From Erythrobacter sp. AP23 (GTDB lineage Bacteria > Pseudomonadota > Alphaproteobacteria > Sphingomonadales > Sphingomonadaceae): a stretch of DNA of 64,000 nt. Position 1 is the stretch's first letter. Each line of letters starts with the position of its first letter. Below the pieces are notes generated by a model, which was not told the DNA's origin, did not search any database, and was given only the letters and a program-made list of their open reading frames with translations. Positions 17,841 through 26,429 of the stretch are shown here, piece by piece. The translations under genes and the position numbers were made by a program. Location: NCBI RefSeq assembly GCF_001542855.1, contig NZ_LNBY01000016.1, forward strand, positions 118,333 through 182,332, written 5' to 3'.

Positions 17841-19864
17841 GATTTGCTCCTGTACTAGCTGCCTTCGCAATGTGTCTCGGCGCTCCAGCGCTGGCGGAAG
17901 AAGTGGTCTCCTCTCCCGATGGCGCGATCAGCGTCACGGTCGACGTCAATGGCGAAGGCCGGCCCTTTTACCGGATCGACAAGGGCGACGAAGCGGTGTT
18001 CACCGAGAGCCGCCTCGGCTTCCTGCTGACCGATCAGGACAAGCTCGAGCGTCGCCTGACCGTGACCGGCGCGACACGCGCCAGCCATGACGAAACCTGG
18101 GAGCAGCCCTGGGGCGAGCAACGTTTCGTGCGCGACCATCACAACGAACTCACCGTTCGCTTCGAAGAGGACAGCGACGACAAGCGTCGCTTCGGCGTAA
18201 CCTTTCGCGTCTTCGACGATGCGGTCGCGTTCCGTTATGTCTTCGACGACGCGAGCGTGGGCGAAACGCTGCGCATTGCCGAGGAACTGACCGAGTTCAA
18301 TCTCGCGCAGAACGGCACCGCCTGGTGGATCCCGGGCGGCGAATGGAACCGGTACGAATATCTCTACGAGGAAACGCCGATCGACGCGGTCTCGCTGGCG
18401 CACACGCCGCTGACCTTCCGCATGGAAAACGGCACGCATGTCGCGATCCACGAGGCAGCGCTGGTCGATTTCGCGGGCATGTGGGTCAAGCGCACCACCG
18501 GCACCAACTTCCGCGCGACCCTGGCGCCGACCGGGTCGAGCGCGGCGCGCGCGGTGCGCGACCTGCCGTTCGCAACGCCCTGGCGCACGATCCGCGTGAG
18601 CGACGATGCCGCGGGCCTCGCCGAAAGCCTGGTCGAACTCAATCTCAACGAACCGAACAAGCTTGGCGATGTCAGCTGGTTCGAACCGCACAAATATGTC
18701 GGCGTGTGGTGGTCGCTCCACCTCGACGAGGAAAGCTGGGGCTCGGGCCCCAGGCACGGCGCAAATACCGCCAATGTGAAGCGCTATATCGACTTTGCCG
18801 CCGAGCACGGCTTCGAAGGCGTGCTGGTGGAGGGGTGGAACCTCGGCTGGGACGGCAACTGGTTCTTCAACGGTGCCGAATTCAGCTTCACCGAGAGCTA
18901 TCCCGATTATGATTTCGAGGAACTGGCCCGCTATGCCGCCGAAAAGGGCGTGCCGATCGTCGGTCATCACGAAACCAGCGGCGATGTCGGCAATTACGAA
19001 AGCCAGCTCGAAGCGGGGCTCGACCTGATGGCGGCGCGCGGGGTGAAAACGATCAAGTCGGGTTACGTCACCGACGCCTGCAATCTTCGCTACGTGCATC
19101 CCGACGGACGCGAGACGCGCGAATGCACCGAGAGCCAGGTGATGCAGCGCCACCACCTGAAAGTCGTGACCGAGGCGGCGAAGCGGGAAATCGCGATGAA
19201 TCCGCACGAGCCGGTGAAGGATACGGGGCTGCGGCGTACCTATCCCAACTGGGTCAGTCGCGAAGGCGCGCGCGGCATGGAATTCAGCGCCTGGGGCGTG
19301 CCGCCCAACGGGCCGAATCACGTGCCGACCATGGTCTTTACCCGAATGCTGTCGGGCCCGATGGACTACACGCCCGGCATCGTGAGCCTCGAGGGGCGCG
19401 GGCAGCCCCTGCAGATGACGATGTCGCGGGCACTGGCCGAATATGTGCTGATCTATTCGCCGATCCAGATGGTTGCCGATCTGCCCGAACACTATGCCGA
19501 GCACCCCGAACCGTTCCAGTTTATCAAGGACGTTCCTGCCGACTGGGAGGAGAGCCATGTCCTCGAGGCCGAGGTGGGCGACTATGTCGTCACCGCGCGC
19601 AAGGACCGAAACAGCGAGGAGTGGTATCTTGGCGGCGGCACCGATGCCGATGCGCGCGACGTATCGCTGGCACTCGATTTCCTCGATAAGGGCCAGACCT
19701 ATCGCGCGGAAATTTACCGCGATGCCGACACTTCGCATTTCGAAGGGCCGACGCGGTTCGATATCGCTATCGAACAAATCGAGGTGACGGCCGCGGACAG
19801 CCTCGACCTGCGCATGGCCGCCGGTGGCGGCTTTGCGATCCGGCTGATACCCACCGGAGGGTGA
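17837..19864 (+). CDS. GH97 alpha-glucosidase (SusB-like), secreted
   Basis: A 675-residue glycoside hydrolase family 97 protein with a signal peptide (MRFAPVLAAFAMCLGAPALA). It has an N-terminal beta-sandwich, a TIM-barrel beginning near VGVWWSLHL and a C-terminal beta-domain. VEGWNLGWDGNW, VGHHETSG (~residue 378) and REGARGMEF (~475) carry glutamates at the places used as bases by inverting GH97 enzymes such as Bacteroides SusB. That favours an inverting alpha-glucosidase releasing glucose from non-reducing ends of maltodextrins in the periplasm. It overlaps the genes on both sides by 4 bp (ATGA and GTGA). Confidence 0.92.
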   Translation: MRFAPVLAAFAMCLGAPALAEEVVSSPDGAISVTVDVNGEGRPFYRIDKGDEAVFTESRLGFLLTDQDKLERRLTVTGATRASHDETWEQPWGEQRFVRDHHNELTVRFEEDSDDKRRFGVTFRVFDDAVAFRYVFDDASVGETLRIAEELTEFNLAQNGTAWWIPGGEWNRYEYLYEETPIDAVSLAHTPLTFRMENGTHVAIHEAALVDFAGMWVKRTTGTNFRATLAPTGSSAARAVRDLPFATPWRTIRVSDDAAGLAESLVELNLNEPNKLGDVSWFEPHKYVGVWWSLHLDEESWGSGPRHGANTANVKRYIDFAAEHGFEGVLVEGWNLGWDGNWFFNGAEFSFTESYPDYDFEELARYAAEKGVPIVGHHETSGDVGNYESQLEAGLDLMAARGVKTIKSGYVTDACNLRYVHPDGRETRECTESQVMQRHHLKVVTEAAKREIAMNPHEPVKDTGLRRTYPNWVSREGARGMEFSAWGVPPNGPNHVPTMVFTRMLSGPMDYTPGIVSLEGRGQPLQMTMSRALAEYVLIYSPIQMVADLPEHYAEHPEPFQFIKDVPADWEESHVLEAEVGDYVVTARKDRNSEEWYLGGGTDADARDVSLALDFLDKGQTYRAEIYRDADTSHFEGPTRFDIAIEQIEVTAADSLDLRMAAGGGFAIRLIPTGG

Positions 19865-21351
19865 GCGAGACTCAACCACCCCGCGTCGTTGTACTGGGCG
19901 GCGGCAGCGCAGGCTGGATCACGGCCTGTCTGCTGCACCACCGGTGGCACGCGCGTGGCGGCGAGGTGACCGTTGTCGAGAGCCCCGAGATCGGGATCAT
20001 CGGCGTGGGCGAGGGCTCCACCCCGCAGCTCAAGGCCCTTTTCGACCATCTCGGCATCGAAGAAGCCGAGTGGATGGCGGCCTGCGATGCGACCTACAAG
20101 CTCGGCATTCGCTTTTCGGGCTGGAGCGAGAGAGAAGGGCACGCAAGCTATTTCCATCCCTTCCCCGGGCCGGTCGATCTGCACACCGAACCGCGCTTCC
20201 TGCACAATTGCGCGCTGCGACGCCGCGGTTTCGACGTGCCGGCCCACCCCGACGACTGGTTCCTTGCCGAGGTGCTGGCCGAGCAGCGCAGAACACCGCA
20301 CCCGCAGGACAGTTTCCCCTTCGCCCCCAGCTATGGATATCACTTCGACGCGCACAAGCTGGGCGCCTTCCTGCGAGAGTGGGCTATAGCGCGGGGCGTG
20401 GTCCACAAGTCGCTCAAGGTAACCGAGGTCGAACTCGGGTCCGCAGGCGATGTCGCCGCGCTGCTGTGCGAAGGTGGGGAGCGGATCGACGGCGATGTCT
20501 TCGTCGATTGCTCGGGATTTCGCTCCCTCATCGCGCAGCAAAAACTCGGCGCGAAGTTCCTTCCCTTTGCCGAGAACCTGTTCAACGACCGCGCGGTGGT
20601 GATGCCCACGCCGCATCGCGAAGCCTTCAAGCCACAGACCGACAGCATCGCGATGCGCGCGGGTTGGCGCTGGTCGATCCCGCTGACCACGCGGGTCGGC
20701 AATGGTTATGTCTATTCTTCGAAATATGTCTCCGACGAGGAGGCCGAAGCCGAGCTGCGGCAGGCGATCGGGATGGAGCACGAAGGCGATGTGCGCGTGT
20801 TGCAAATGCGCGTCGGCCGGGTCGAGGATAGCTGGACGAGGAACTGCCTCGCGGCGGGCTTGGCGCAAGGGTTTATCGAACCGCTCGAGGCGACCGCGCT
20901 GCATATCGTCATCGCCACCGCACTCGATTTTGCCGAGGCCTATGAAAAGGGCGGGTTCGGCCCCGCGCATCGCGACACCTTCAACCGGAGCATCGCGGCC
21001 AAATACGAAGGCATTCGCGACTATATCGTCGCGCACTACCGGCTGAACCAGCGCAGCGACACGCAATATTGGCGCGACAATGCAACCAATCATGCGTTAT
21101 CCGATAATCTCAAGGGCTTGATGACCGCCTGGTTCACGCATGAGGACTTGCGCGAGATCAACTTGCGTCAGCACGATGGAAATCCGCACTATGCGAACAT
21201 GAGCTGGCATGCGCTGTTCGCGGGCTATGGCACCTTCCCCCCGCAGGCGAAGATGGTGCCGCTGCCTGCGGGTCTTGCGGGCGCCGACAGGGCGAAAACC
21301 CGCGCGATGCTCGCCGCCTGCGCCAGCAATTTTGCCGACTACAAGCTTTAG
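19861..21351 (+). CDS. Tryptophan-halogenase-like flavoprotein (copy 2)
   Basis: A 496-residue FAD-dependent halogenase-family protein starting at GTG 19861, whose GTGA overlaps the GH97 stop. It shows GGGSAGW (FAD), TYKLGIRFSGW with the conserved lysine, WRWSIP (WxWxIP) and GFIEPLEATALHIV. In the last motif the ST pair of copy 1 is AT, at the region that binds halide in characterised enzymes. The copies are clearly diverged, so they are not a recent duplication. Substrate unknown. It ends the polysaccharide operon and overlaps convergent moaA by 4 bp. Confidence 0.86.
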   Translation: MSETQPPRVVVLGGGSAGWITACLLHHRWHARGGEVTVVESPEIGIIGVGEGSTPQLKALFDHLGIEEAEWMAACDATYKLGIRFSGWSEREGHASYFHPFPGPVDLHTEPRFLHNCALRRRGFDVPAHPDDWFLAEVLAEQRRTPHPQDSFPFAPSYGYHFDAHKLGAFLREWAIARGVVHKSLKVTEVELGSAGDVAALLCEGGERIDGDVFVDCSGFRSLIAQQKLGAKFLPFAENLFNDRAVVMPTPHREAFKPQTDSIAMRAGWRWSIPLTTRVGNGYVYSSKYVSDEEAEAELRQAIGMEHEGDVRVLQMRVGRVEDSWTRNCLAAGLAQGFIEPLEATALHIVIATALDFAEAYEKGGFGPAHRDTFNRSIAAKYEGIRDYIVAHYRLNQRSDTQYWRDNATNHALSDNLKGLMTAWFTHEDLREINLRQHDGNPHYANMSWHALFAGYGTFPPQAKMVPLPAGLAGADRAKTRAMLAACASNFADYKL

Positions 21352-22325
21352 CCGCCGGTGACGCTCATATGGCGGGCGAGCGCTGGCTCATTCCGTTCGA
21401 TGTCGAAATCGTGTCGCGCCGGCTTGCCCGCCAGCAGCCTGTCGAGAGCGTCGTCCAACGCCTCAGGCCCGCCCGTCCTGATTATGTCGCGCAATTCGAC
21501 CTTCTGGTCATGTCCAAGACAGCCATAGACCGTCCCCGTTGCGGCGATGCGAATGCGATTGCATGCGGCGCAGAAATTGTCGCTCAGCGGAGTAATCATC
21601 CCCAGCCGGGTGCCGGTCTCGGCGACATCGAAGTAGCGCGCCGGGCCGGCGGTGCGGTGGAGGGATGGAAGCAGCGTGAATGTCTGCTCGAGACTCCTGC
21701 GCACTTCGTCGAGCGGCAGGTGCGCTTGCCGCCGGTCGACCGCTACATCGCCGAGCGGCATTGCCTCGATGAGCGCAAGGTCGTAGCCTCGCTCGCCGCA
21801 CCATGCGAGCAGGTCGCCAAGCTCGTCATCGTTGACACCGCGCATCGCGACGGCGTTGACACGGATCGCCAGCCCTGCGGAGCGTGCCGCCTCTATGCCC
21901 TGCATCACCTGCTCAAACGCATCGCGCCGCGTGAGCCGGGCGAAGCGGGCCGGGTCGAGCGTATCGAGACTGACGTTGACCCGCCGCACGCCCGCGGCGA
22001 ACAGCTGCTCTGCCATGTCGGGCAGGCGCGTTCCGTTGGTGGTAAGCGTCACCTCCTCGAGACCGTGACCAAGCATTGCGCCCAGCTTCTCGACCAGCTC
22101 GACAATACCCTTGCGCACCAGCGGTTCGCCGCCGGTCAACCGGATCCGCTTCACGCCGCGCCCGACGAGGTGTCTGGCGAGTGTCTCGATTTCCTCGAAT
22201 GTCAGGAGATCGCGGCGCGGGAGGAATTCCATCTCCTCGGCCATACAATAGGTACAGCGCAGATTGCAGCGGTCGGTGACCGAGAGGCGAATGTAATCGA
22301 TACGGCGGCCATGTGCATCGCGCAT
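21348..22325 (-). CDS. moaA: GTP 3',8-cyclase MoaA (molybdenum cofactor biosynthesis)
   Basis: A 325-residue radical-SAM enzyme that, with MoaC, converts GTP to cyclic pyranopterin phosphate, the first step of molybdopterin synthesis. The N-terminal cluster is CNLRCTYC (Cys20, 24, 27). The C-terminal GTP-binding cluster is CAACNRIRIAATGTVYGC, and the chain ends in the conserved GG (SVTGG). All key residues are present and the length is typical. It is convergent with the second halogenase gene (4 bp overlap) and lies 51 bp downstream of the GH3-like gene on the same strand. No other moa genes are in the window. Confidence 0.96.
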   Translation of the reverse strand: MRDAHGRRIDYIRLSVTDRCNLRCTYCMAEEMEFLPRRDLLTFEEIETLARHLVGRGVKRIRLTGGEPLVRKGIVELVEKLGAMLGHGLEEVTLTTNGTRLPDMAEQLFAAGVRRVNVSLDTLDPARFARLTRRDAFEQVMQGIEAARSAGLAIRVNAVAMRGVNDDELGDLLAWCGERGYDLALIEAMPLGDVAVDRRQAHLPLDEVRRSLEQTFTLLPSLHRTAGPARYFDVAETGTRLGMITPLSDNFCAACNRIRIAATGTVYGCLGHDQKVELRDIIRTGGPEALDDALDRLLAGKPARHDFDIERNEPALARHMSVTGG

Positions 22326-22376
22326 GGATTCGATCTACACGCAGTTGGGCGTTCGCCAAACCGGATTTCGTCGACC

Positions 22377-24407
22377 CTAGCCGGCGTTGCTCAGCCGGGC
22401 GAAAAGTGCCGGATGGGGGTCGGCAGCGCGAGCCTTGGTCATGGCGGCGGCCATATCCGCCGAGATGAGAATTTCGGCACTTTGGGCGCGCGCTTCGCTG
22501 AGGCCTACGGATATCTCGTAAGTTCCTGGAGACACTGCGAAATCGCCGTTCTGTTCGAATCGTCCGAGTTGAGTACCCGTTACGTCGAACAGCAAGCGTC
22601 GGCTGTCGCCGGCGACCAGCGATACGCGCTGGAAATCCGCTAGCTCGCGTGTGCCTTGACCGGTGTCGGTGGGACGCCGCAGATAGAGTTGGACGGTTTC
22701 GGTGGCCTCACGATTGCCGAGATTGTGCAATACCGCGGTCACCGCGATGCGTGCATGGCCAAGCTCGAATGCGGTATCGGTTAAGCCACACTCGCAATAG
22801 CCGAGGCCGTGGCCGAAGGAGAGACCCTCGCGACCTTTTTCGATCATGGGCGCGGCCAGACGGCCGCGCGGCGCGCATTCCCCGGTAAGCACTTCGGCGA
22901 TCGCATGTCCCGACATGCTGCCCAATTGTCCCGCATGCAGGACGCATGCTAGTTTCCGGCCGGAAATCTCGGGGTCGAGCGGGTGCGATCCAAGCGTCAC
23001 GAGCACGACGTTGCGATTGGCCGCCCGCACGGTCTCGAGCATTGTGCGCTGAGCCTCGGAGAGTGCAGTGCCTTCGCCAAGCGCGACGATGATGGTCTGC
23101 GCCCGGCGTGCGGCCTCATTCGCCATTCCGATCGCCATCCGGTCGGCATCGATCAGCGCACCGGCATCCGCGCGCAAATCCTCCTGACGCAGGGCGAGAC
23201 CGGGCACGTATTGATAATCGAGGCCCAGTGCATCCAGGCCATCGATCAGGCTTGCGCCTTCCTGGGATGAATCGCCGGTCGGCAACGAGCGATCCTTCGC
23301 CGCCTGTCCGATCACGAGGATCTTGCCCGAATCGACGCTTAGGGGGAGCAGGGCGGGGTCGTTGCGCAGCAAGACGATGGCATGGCGCGCGGCATCTTGC
23401 GCTATCGCACGGGCGGAGCCGGCCGCTTCACCATCGCTCTTGCGACCATTTTCGGATGCGGTGCGAAACAGACCCAAATCGTATTTGGCGCCGATGATCT
23501 TGCGCACAATATCGTTGAGGCGATGAACCGATAGGCGGCCCTCATGCACGGCGGCAACCACTGTCGCGACCGAAATTCCCGCGTAAGGAACTGCGGAGAG
23601 ACTCTGATCGGTGGCGCGGGCGATTTCCGCCCATTCGGCAAGATCGATCCCTTCGAACCCGCCGACTCCTCCGATCGAAACTTCTGCTGCGGCGTCGATC
23701 TGGCCGATATCCGGAGTGTGGCCGATTAAGGGGCCGAGAGCGACACTGCCCGGCAATGATTCGCGCAAGACCCCGGCAACAAGACGAAGCTTTTCGCCAG
23801 GCCGGTGGATATCGCGTCGGCGCACCCAGGAAGGATCGTCGGTTCGCAGACAAGCCAAAATACCGGCGGCCCCCGCGCTTCCGGATTGAAGACCGCGCAC
23901 AGTGGCTGAGGCGAGGCGCCGCGCCAGCACCCCCGATGCGCCCCAACTGTCGGAAAGATCCTCGGTCGAAGTCGATACACACAATGATACGTCGGGAGCG
24001 AGCAACCAATTGGTTCCATTGCCGATCGCTTCGCTAGCGAGCGCGCCGGTGCAGCGCTCGACCACATCGGCATCCCAGCTGTTCGCGAGCGCAAAAGGCG
24101 CGGGCATGACCACATCTTCACCCCGCCCGGGCTCGTCGACGACGAAAAGGGGAATTCCCGATCTTGTTTCTTCGGTCGCCAGTCGCTGGAGTTCGGCAAC
24201 AAGGCGGGGCGCGCCTTTGCAAATGAGGCCGCCGAGTTGCCCGGCTCGGAGCCGATCGCGCGCATGCTCGATCTCGGAGGTGTCGTCATCCTCCGCCAGG
24301 CGTAGTACCACGAGTTGGCCGGCCCTTTCCTCCAACGACAATATGTCGAGCAGGTCTTCGACGAAACGCTTGCGCTGGGCAGCGTAATCGGTGGGGCGGC
24401 CAGGCAT
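22377..24407 (-). CDS. Glycoside hydrolase family 3-like protein with degenerate active site
   Basis: A 676-residue protein with GH3 architecture: LSLEERAGQL at the N-terminus, a (beta/alpha)8-like domain, an alpha/beta sandwich from ~340 to 520 and a fibronectin-III-like C-terminal domain. The substrate-binding motifs are missing. The KHF region is replaced by ILACLRTD (~183-190). The RDPRWGR region is replaced by VSTSTEDLSDSWG. The nucleophile segment reads GFEGIDLAEW, with Glu258 where active enzymes have the Asp of SDW. No signal peptide is seen. The fold is probably kept without ordinary beta-glycosidase activity, so it may be a pseudoenzyme, carbohydrate sensor or changed-chemistry enzyme. 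The frame is intact over 2 kb, which argues against simple decay. Confidence 0.75.
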   Translation of the reverse strand: MPGRPTDYAAQRKRFVEDLLDILSLEERAGQLVVLRLAEDDDTSEIEHARDRLRAGQLGGLICKGAPRLVAELQRLATEETRSGIPLFVVDEPGRGEDVVMPAPFALANSWDADVVERCTGALASEAIGNGTNWLLAPDVSLCVSTSTEDLSDSWGASGVLARRLASATVRGLQSGSAGAAGILACLRTDDPSWVRRRDIHRPGEKLRLVAGVLRESLPGSVALGPLIGHTPDIGQIDAAAEVSIGGVGGFEGIDLAEWAEIARATDQSLSAVPYAGISVATVVAAVHEGRLSVHRLNDIVRKIIGAKYDLGLFRTASENGRKSDGEAAGSARAIAQDAARHAIVLLRNDPALLPLSVDSGKILVIGQAAKDRSLPTGDSSQEGASLIDGLDALGLDYQYVPGLALRQEDLRADAGALIDADRMAIGMANEAARRAQTIIVALGEGTALSEAQRTMLETVRAANRNVVLVTLGSHPLDPEISGRKLACVLHAGQLGSMSGHAIAEVLTGECAPRGRLAAPMIEKGREGLSFGHGLGYCECGLTDTAFELGHARIAVTAVLHNLGNREATETVQLYLRRPTDTGQGTRELADFQRVSLVAGDSRRLLFDVTGTQLGRFEQNGDFAVSPGTYEISVGLSEARAQSAEILISADMAAAMTKARAADPHPALFARLSNAG

Positions 24408-24509
24408 GACACCCCGGTATTGCCTCGATAGATGAAGATATGGTTTGGACGGCGGTCCGCGCCGTAAAAGCGCCTCTTTCTACAGTGCAAGCGGGGTGAC
24501 GATTTACAG

Positions 24510-24529
24510 ATATAAAAATACCTTTATAT
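24510..24529. promoter_or_regulatory. AT-rich inverted repeat, candidate operator of the ArsR-methyltransferase regulator
   Basis: ATATAAA (24510-24516) and TTTATAT (24523-24529) form a perfect 7-bp inverted repeat with a 6-bp spacer, in a genome that is otherwise very GC-rich. It ends 11 bp before the regulator start codon. ArsR-family proteins bind such AT-rich palindromes, and SahR-type methionine regulators commonly control their own operon, so autoregulation is likely. Confidence 0.55.
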
Positions 24530-24540
24530 GCTGCGGATGA

Positions 24541-25512
24541 ATGCGAACCGAAACTATCTGTCGCGCTCTTGCGGACTCGACGCGCCTCAGGATCATGCGC
24601 CTGCTTGGCTCGATGGAGCTTGCGGTGGGCGAGGTCGCGCAGGTGCTCGGCCAAAGCCAGCCGCGCGTTTCAAGACATATCGGTATACTGTGCGACGCCG
24701 GTCTGGCGGAACGCCGGCGCGAGGGTAGCTGGGTGTTCCTGCGCGCCTGCGCCAATGGCATTGAGGCACCACCGCTGTGCGCCGCCATTTCCGATCTGCT
24801 GGTCGAAGCCGAGCGGGCCGATCCGCAATTTGCGGAAGAGTGCGAACGCGATCGCCGCAAGCTGGCCGAAATCCGCCAGCATCGCGAGAGCGAAGCGCAG
24901 GCCTATTTTTCCGAGCATGCGCATGATTGGGACGAACTGCGCCGATTGCACTCCTCCGACGAGGCGGTCGAGGCGGCGCTGGCCAAGGCGCTGGGCGAGG
25001 GCCCGCTCGGTCGTCTGCTCGATATCGGCACCGGCACGGGACGTATGGCGGAGCTGTTCGCCGAGCGTGCGGAGCGGATCGTGGCGCTCGACAAGAGCTT
25101 GGCGATGCTGCGTGTCGCGCGCGCCAAGCTCCAGCATTTGCCGGCCGAGCGCGTGGAACTGGTGCAGGGCGATTTCGCCAGCCTTCCCTTTGCCGTGGAA
25201 AGCTTCGACACGGTACTTTTCCATCAGGTTCTTCACTTCGCGCAAAATCCGGATGCGGCGCTGGCGGAGGCGGCACGTGTCACACGATCGGGCGGCCGGA
25301 TCGCGATCGTCGATTTCGCTGCGCACCAGCGCGAGGAACTGCGCGACCGTCACGCGCATGCCCGACTGGGCTTCGAGGACGGTCAGATGGAAGGATTGCT
25401 GAGCGAGGCCGGCTTCGATCCTCACCCGCCCACCGCGCTCGGCAATAAGGAACTGGTGGTCAAAATATGGATCGCGCAACGGTCCGCCTCGGACAGAAAG
25501 GCAGCTTCGTGA
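24541..25512 (+). CDS. ArsR-family regulator fused to SAM-dependent methyltransferase domain (SahR-like)
   Basis: A 323-residue two-domain protein. Residues ~1-90 form an ArsR winged helix (ADSTRLRIMRLLG, then recognition helix region GQSQPRVSRHIGIL). Residues ~130-310 form a class I methyltransferase domain with the SAM motif LLDIGTGTGRM and downstream QGDFASLPF. In proteobacteria, ArsR-type SahR proteins sense S-adenosylhomocysteine and control methionine-cycle genes. This gene heads a metF-metH operon, so the same job is inferred, with the methyltransferase-like domain as ligand sensor. It overlaps metF by GTGA. No CxC metal-binding site of classical ArsR proteins is visible. Confidence 0.85.
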   Translation: MRTETICRALADSTRLRIMRLLGSMELAVGEVAQVLGQSQPRVSRHIGILCDAGLAERRREGSWVFLRACANGIEAPPLCAAISDLLVEAERADPQFAEECERDRRKLAEIRQHRESEAQAYFSEHAHDWDELRRLHSSDEAVEAALAKALGEGPLGRLLDIGTGTGRMAELFAERAERIVALDKSLAMLRVARAKLQHLPAERVELVQGDFASLPFAVESFDTVLFHQVLHFAQNPDAALAEAARVTRSGGRIAIVDFAAHQREELRDRHAHARLGFEDGQMEGLLSEAGFDPHPPTALGNKELVVKIWIAQRSASDRKAAS

Positions 25513-26429
25513 GCCCCACGATCGATCAGATGCGCGAGGCTCAGCGCGCATTGGAGACCCCGCTGTTTTCCGGTCTTCCGGGAGATATCGAAGTGAGTTT
25601 CGAATTCTTCCCGCCGAAGAACGCGAAAATGAACGAGACGTTGTGGCAAAGTGTCGAAACGCTCGCTCCGCTTGGCCCCCGTTTCGCCAGCGTCACTTAT
25701 GGTGCAGGCGGCTCGACCCGCGAGCGCACCCATCAGCAGGTCGTGCGGATCCAGAAGGAAACGGACATCCCCGCCGCAGCGCACCTCACCTGCGTGGAGG
25801 CTACGCGCGAGGAGGTCGACGAGGTCGCCAGGCACTACTGGGAAGAAGGCATCCGGCATATCGTCGCGCTGCGCGGCGATCCGCCCGACGGGCAGTCGAA
25901 ATACGCTCCGCATCCCGGCGGCTATGCCAATGCCGTCGAACTGGTCGCCGGACTGAAGCGGGTCGGCGATTTCGAGATATCGGTCGCCGCCTATCCCGAA
26001 ATTCATCCCGATTCGCCCGATTCGCAGGCCGATATCGACAATCTCAAGGCGAAATTCGATGCGGGAGCGACTCGCGCGATCACCCAGTTCTTCTTCGATC
26101 CACAATGCTTCTTCGCCTTTCGCGACAAGGCGGCGGCGGCGGGAATTGAGGGCGAGATCGTGCCGGGCATCATGCCCGTTCTGAGCTTTGCCGCGGTGCA
26201 ACGCATGTCGGGCCTGTGCGGCACGGCCATTCCGCACTGGATGGAAGGGATATTCAACGGGCTCGACGATCGTCCCGAAGCCCGCAAGCTCGTCAGCGCG
26301 ACCATCACGGCGGAACTATGCCGCCGCCTTTATGCGGGCGGCGTGCGCCAGTTCCATTTCTACACTCTCAACCGCGCCGAGCTGAGCTATGCGATCTGCC
26401 ATATGCTCGGCCTGCGCCCGAAGGCATGA
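25509..26429 (+). CDS. metF: 5,10-methylenetetrahydrofolate reductase MetF
   Basis: A 306-residue flavoprotein that reduces 5,10-methylene-THF to 5-methyl-THF, the methyl donor for MetH. Family motifs are VSFEFFPPKN near the N-terminus, SVTYGAGGS, the catalytic-region AHLTCVEA, RHIVALRGDPP and AITQFFFDP. The start is taken as GTG 25509 (VSPTIDQM), overlapping the regulator stop by GTGA; an ATG at 25467 lies deep in the upstream gene. The next gene begins at its stop codon (ATGA), consistent with one methionine operon. Confidence 0.95.
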   Translation: MSPTIDQMREAQRALETPLFSGLPGDIEVSFEFFPPKNAKMNETLWQSVETLAPLGPRFASVTYGAGGSTRERTHQQVVRIQKETDIPAAAHLTCVEATREEVDEVARHYWEEGIRHIVALRGDPPDGQSKYAPHPGGYANAVELVAGLKRVGDFEISVAAYPEIHPDSPDSQADIDNLKAKFDAGATRAITQFFFDPQCFFAFRDKAAAAGIEGEIVPGIMPVLSFAAVQRMSGLCGTAIPHWMEGIFNGLDDRPEARKLVSATITAELCRRLYAGGVRQFHFYTLNRAELSYAICHMLGLRPKA

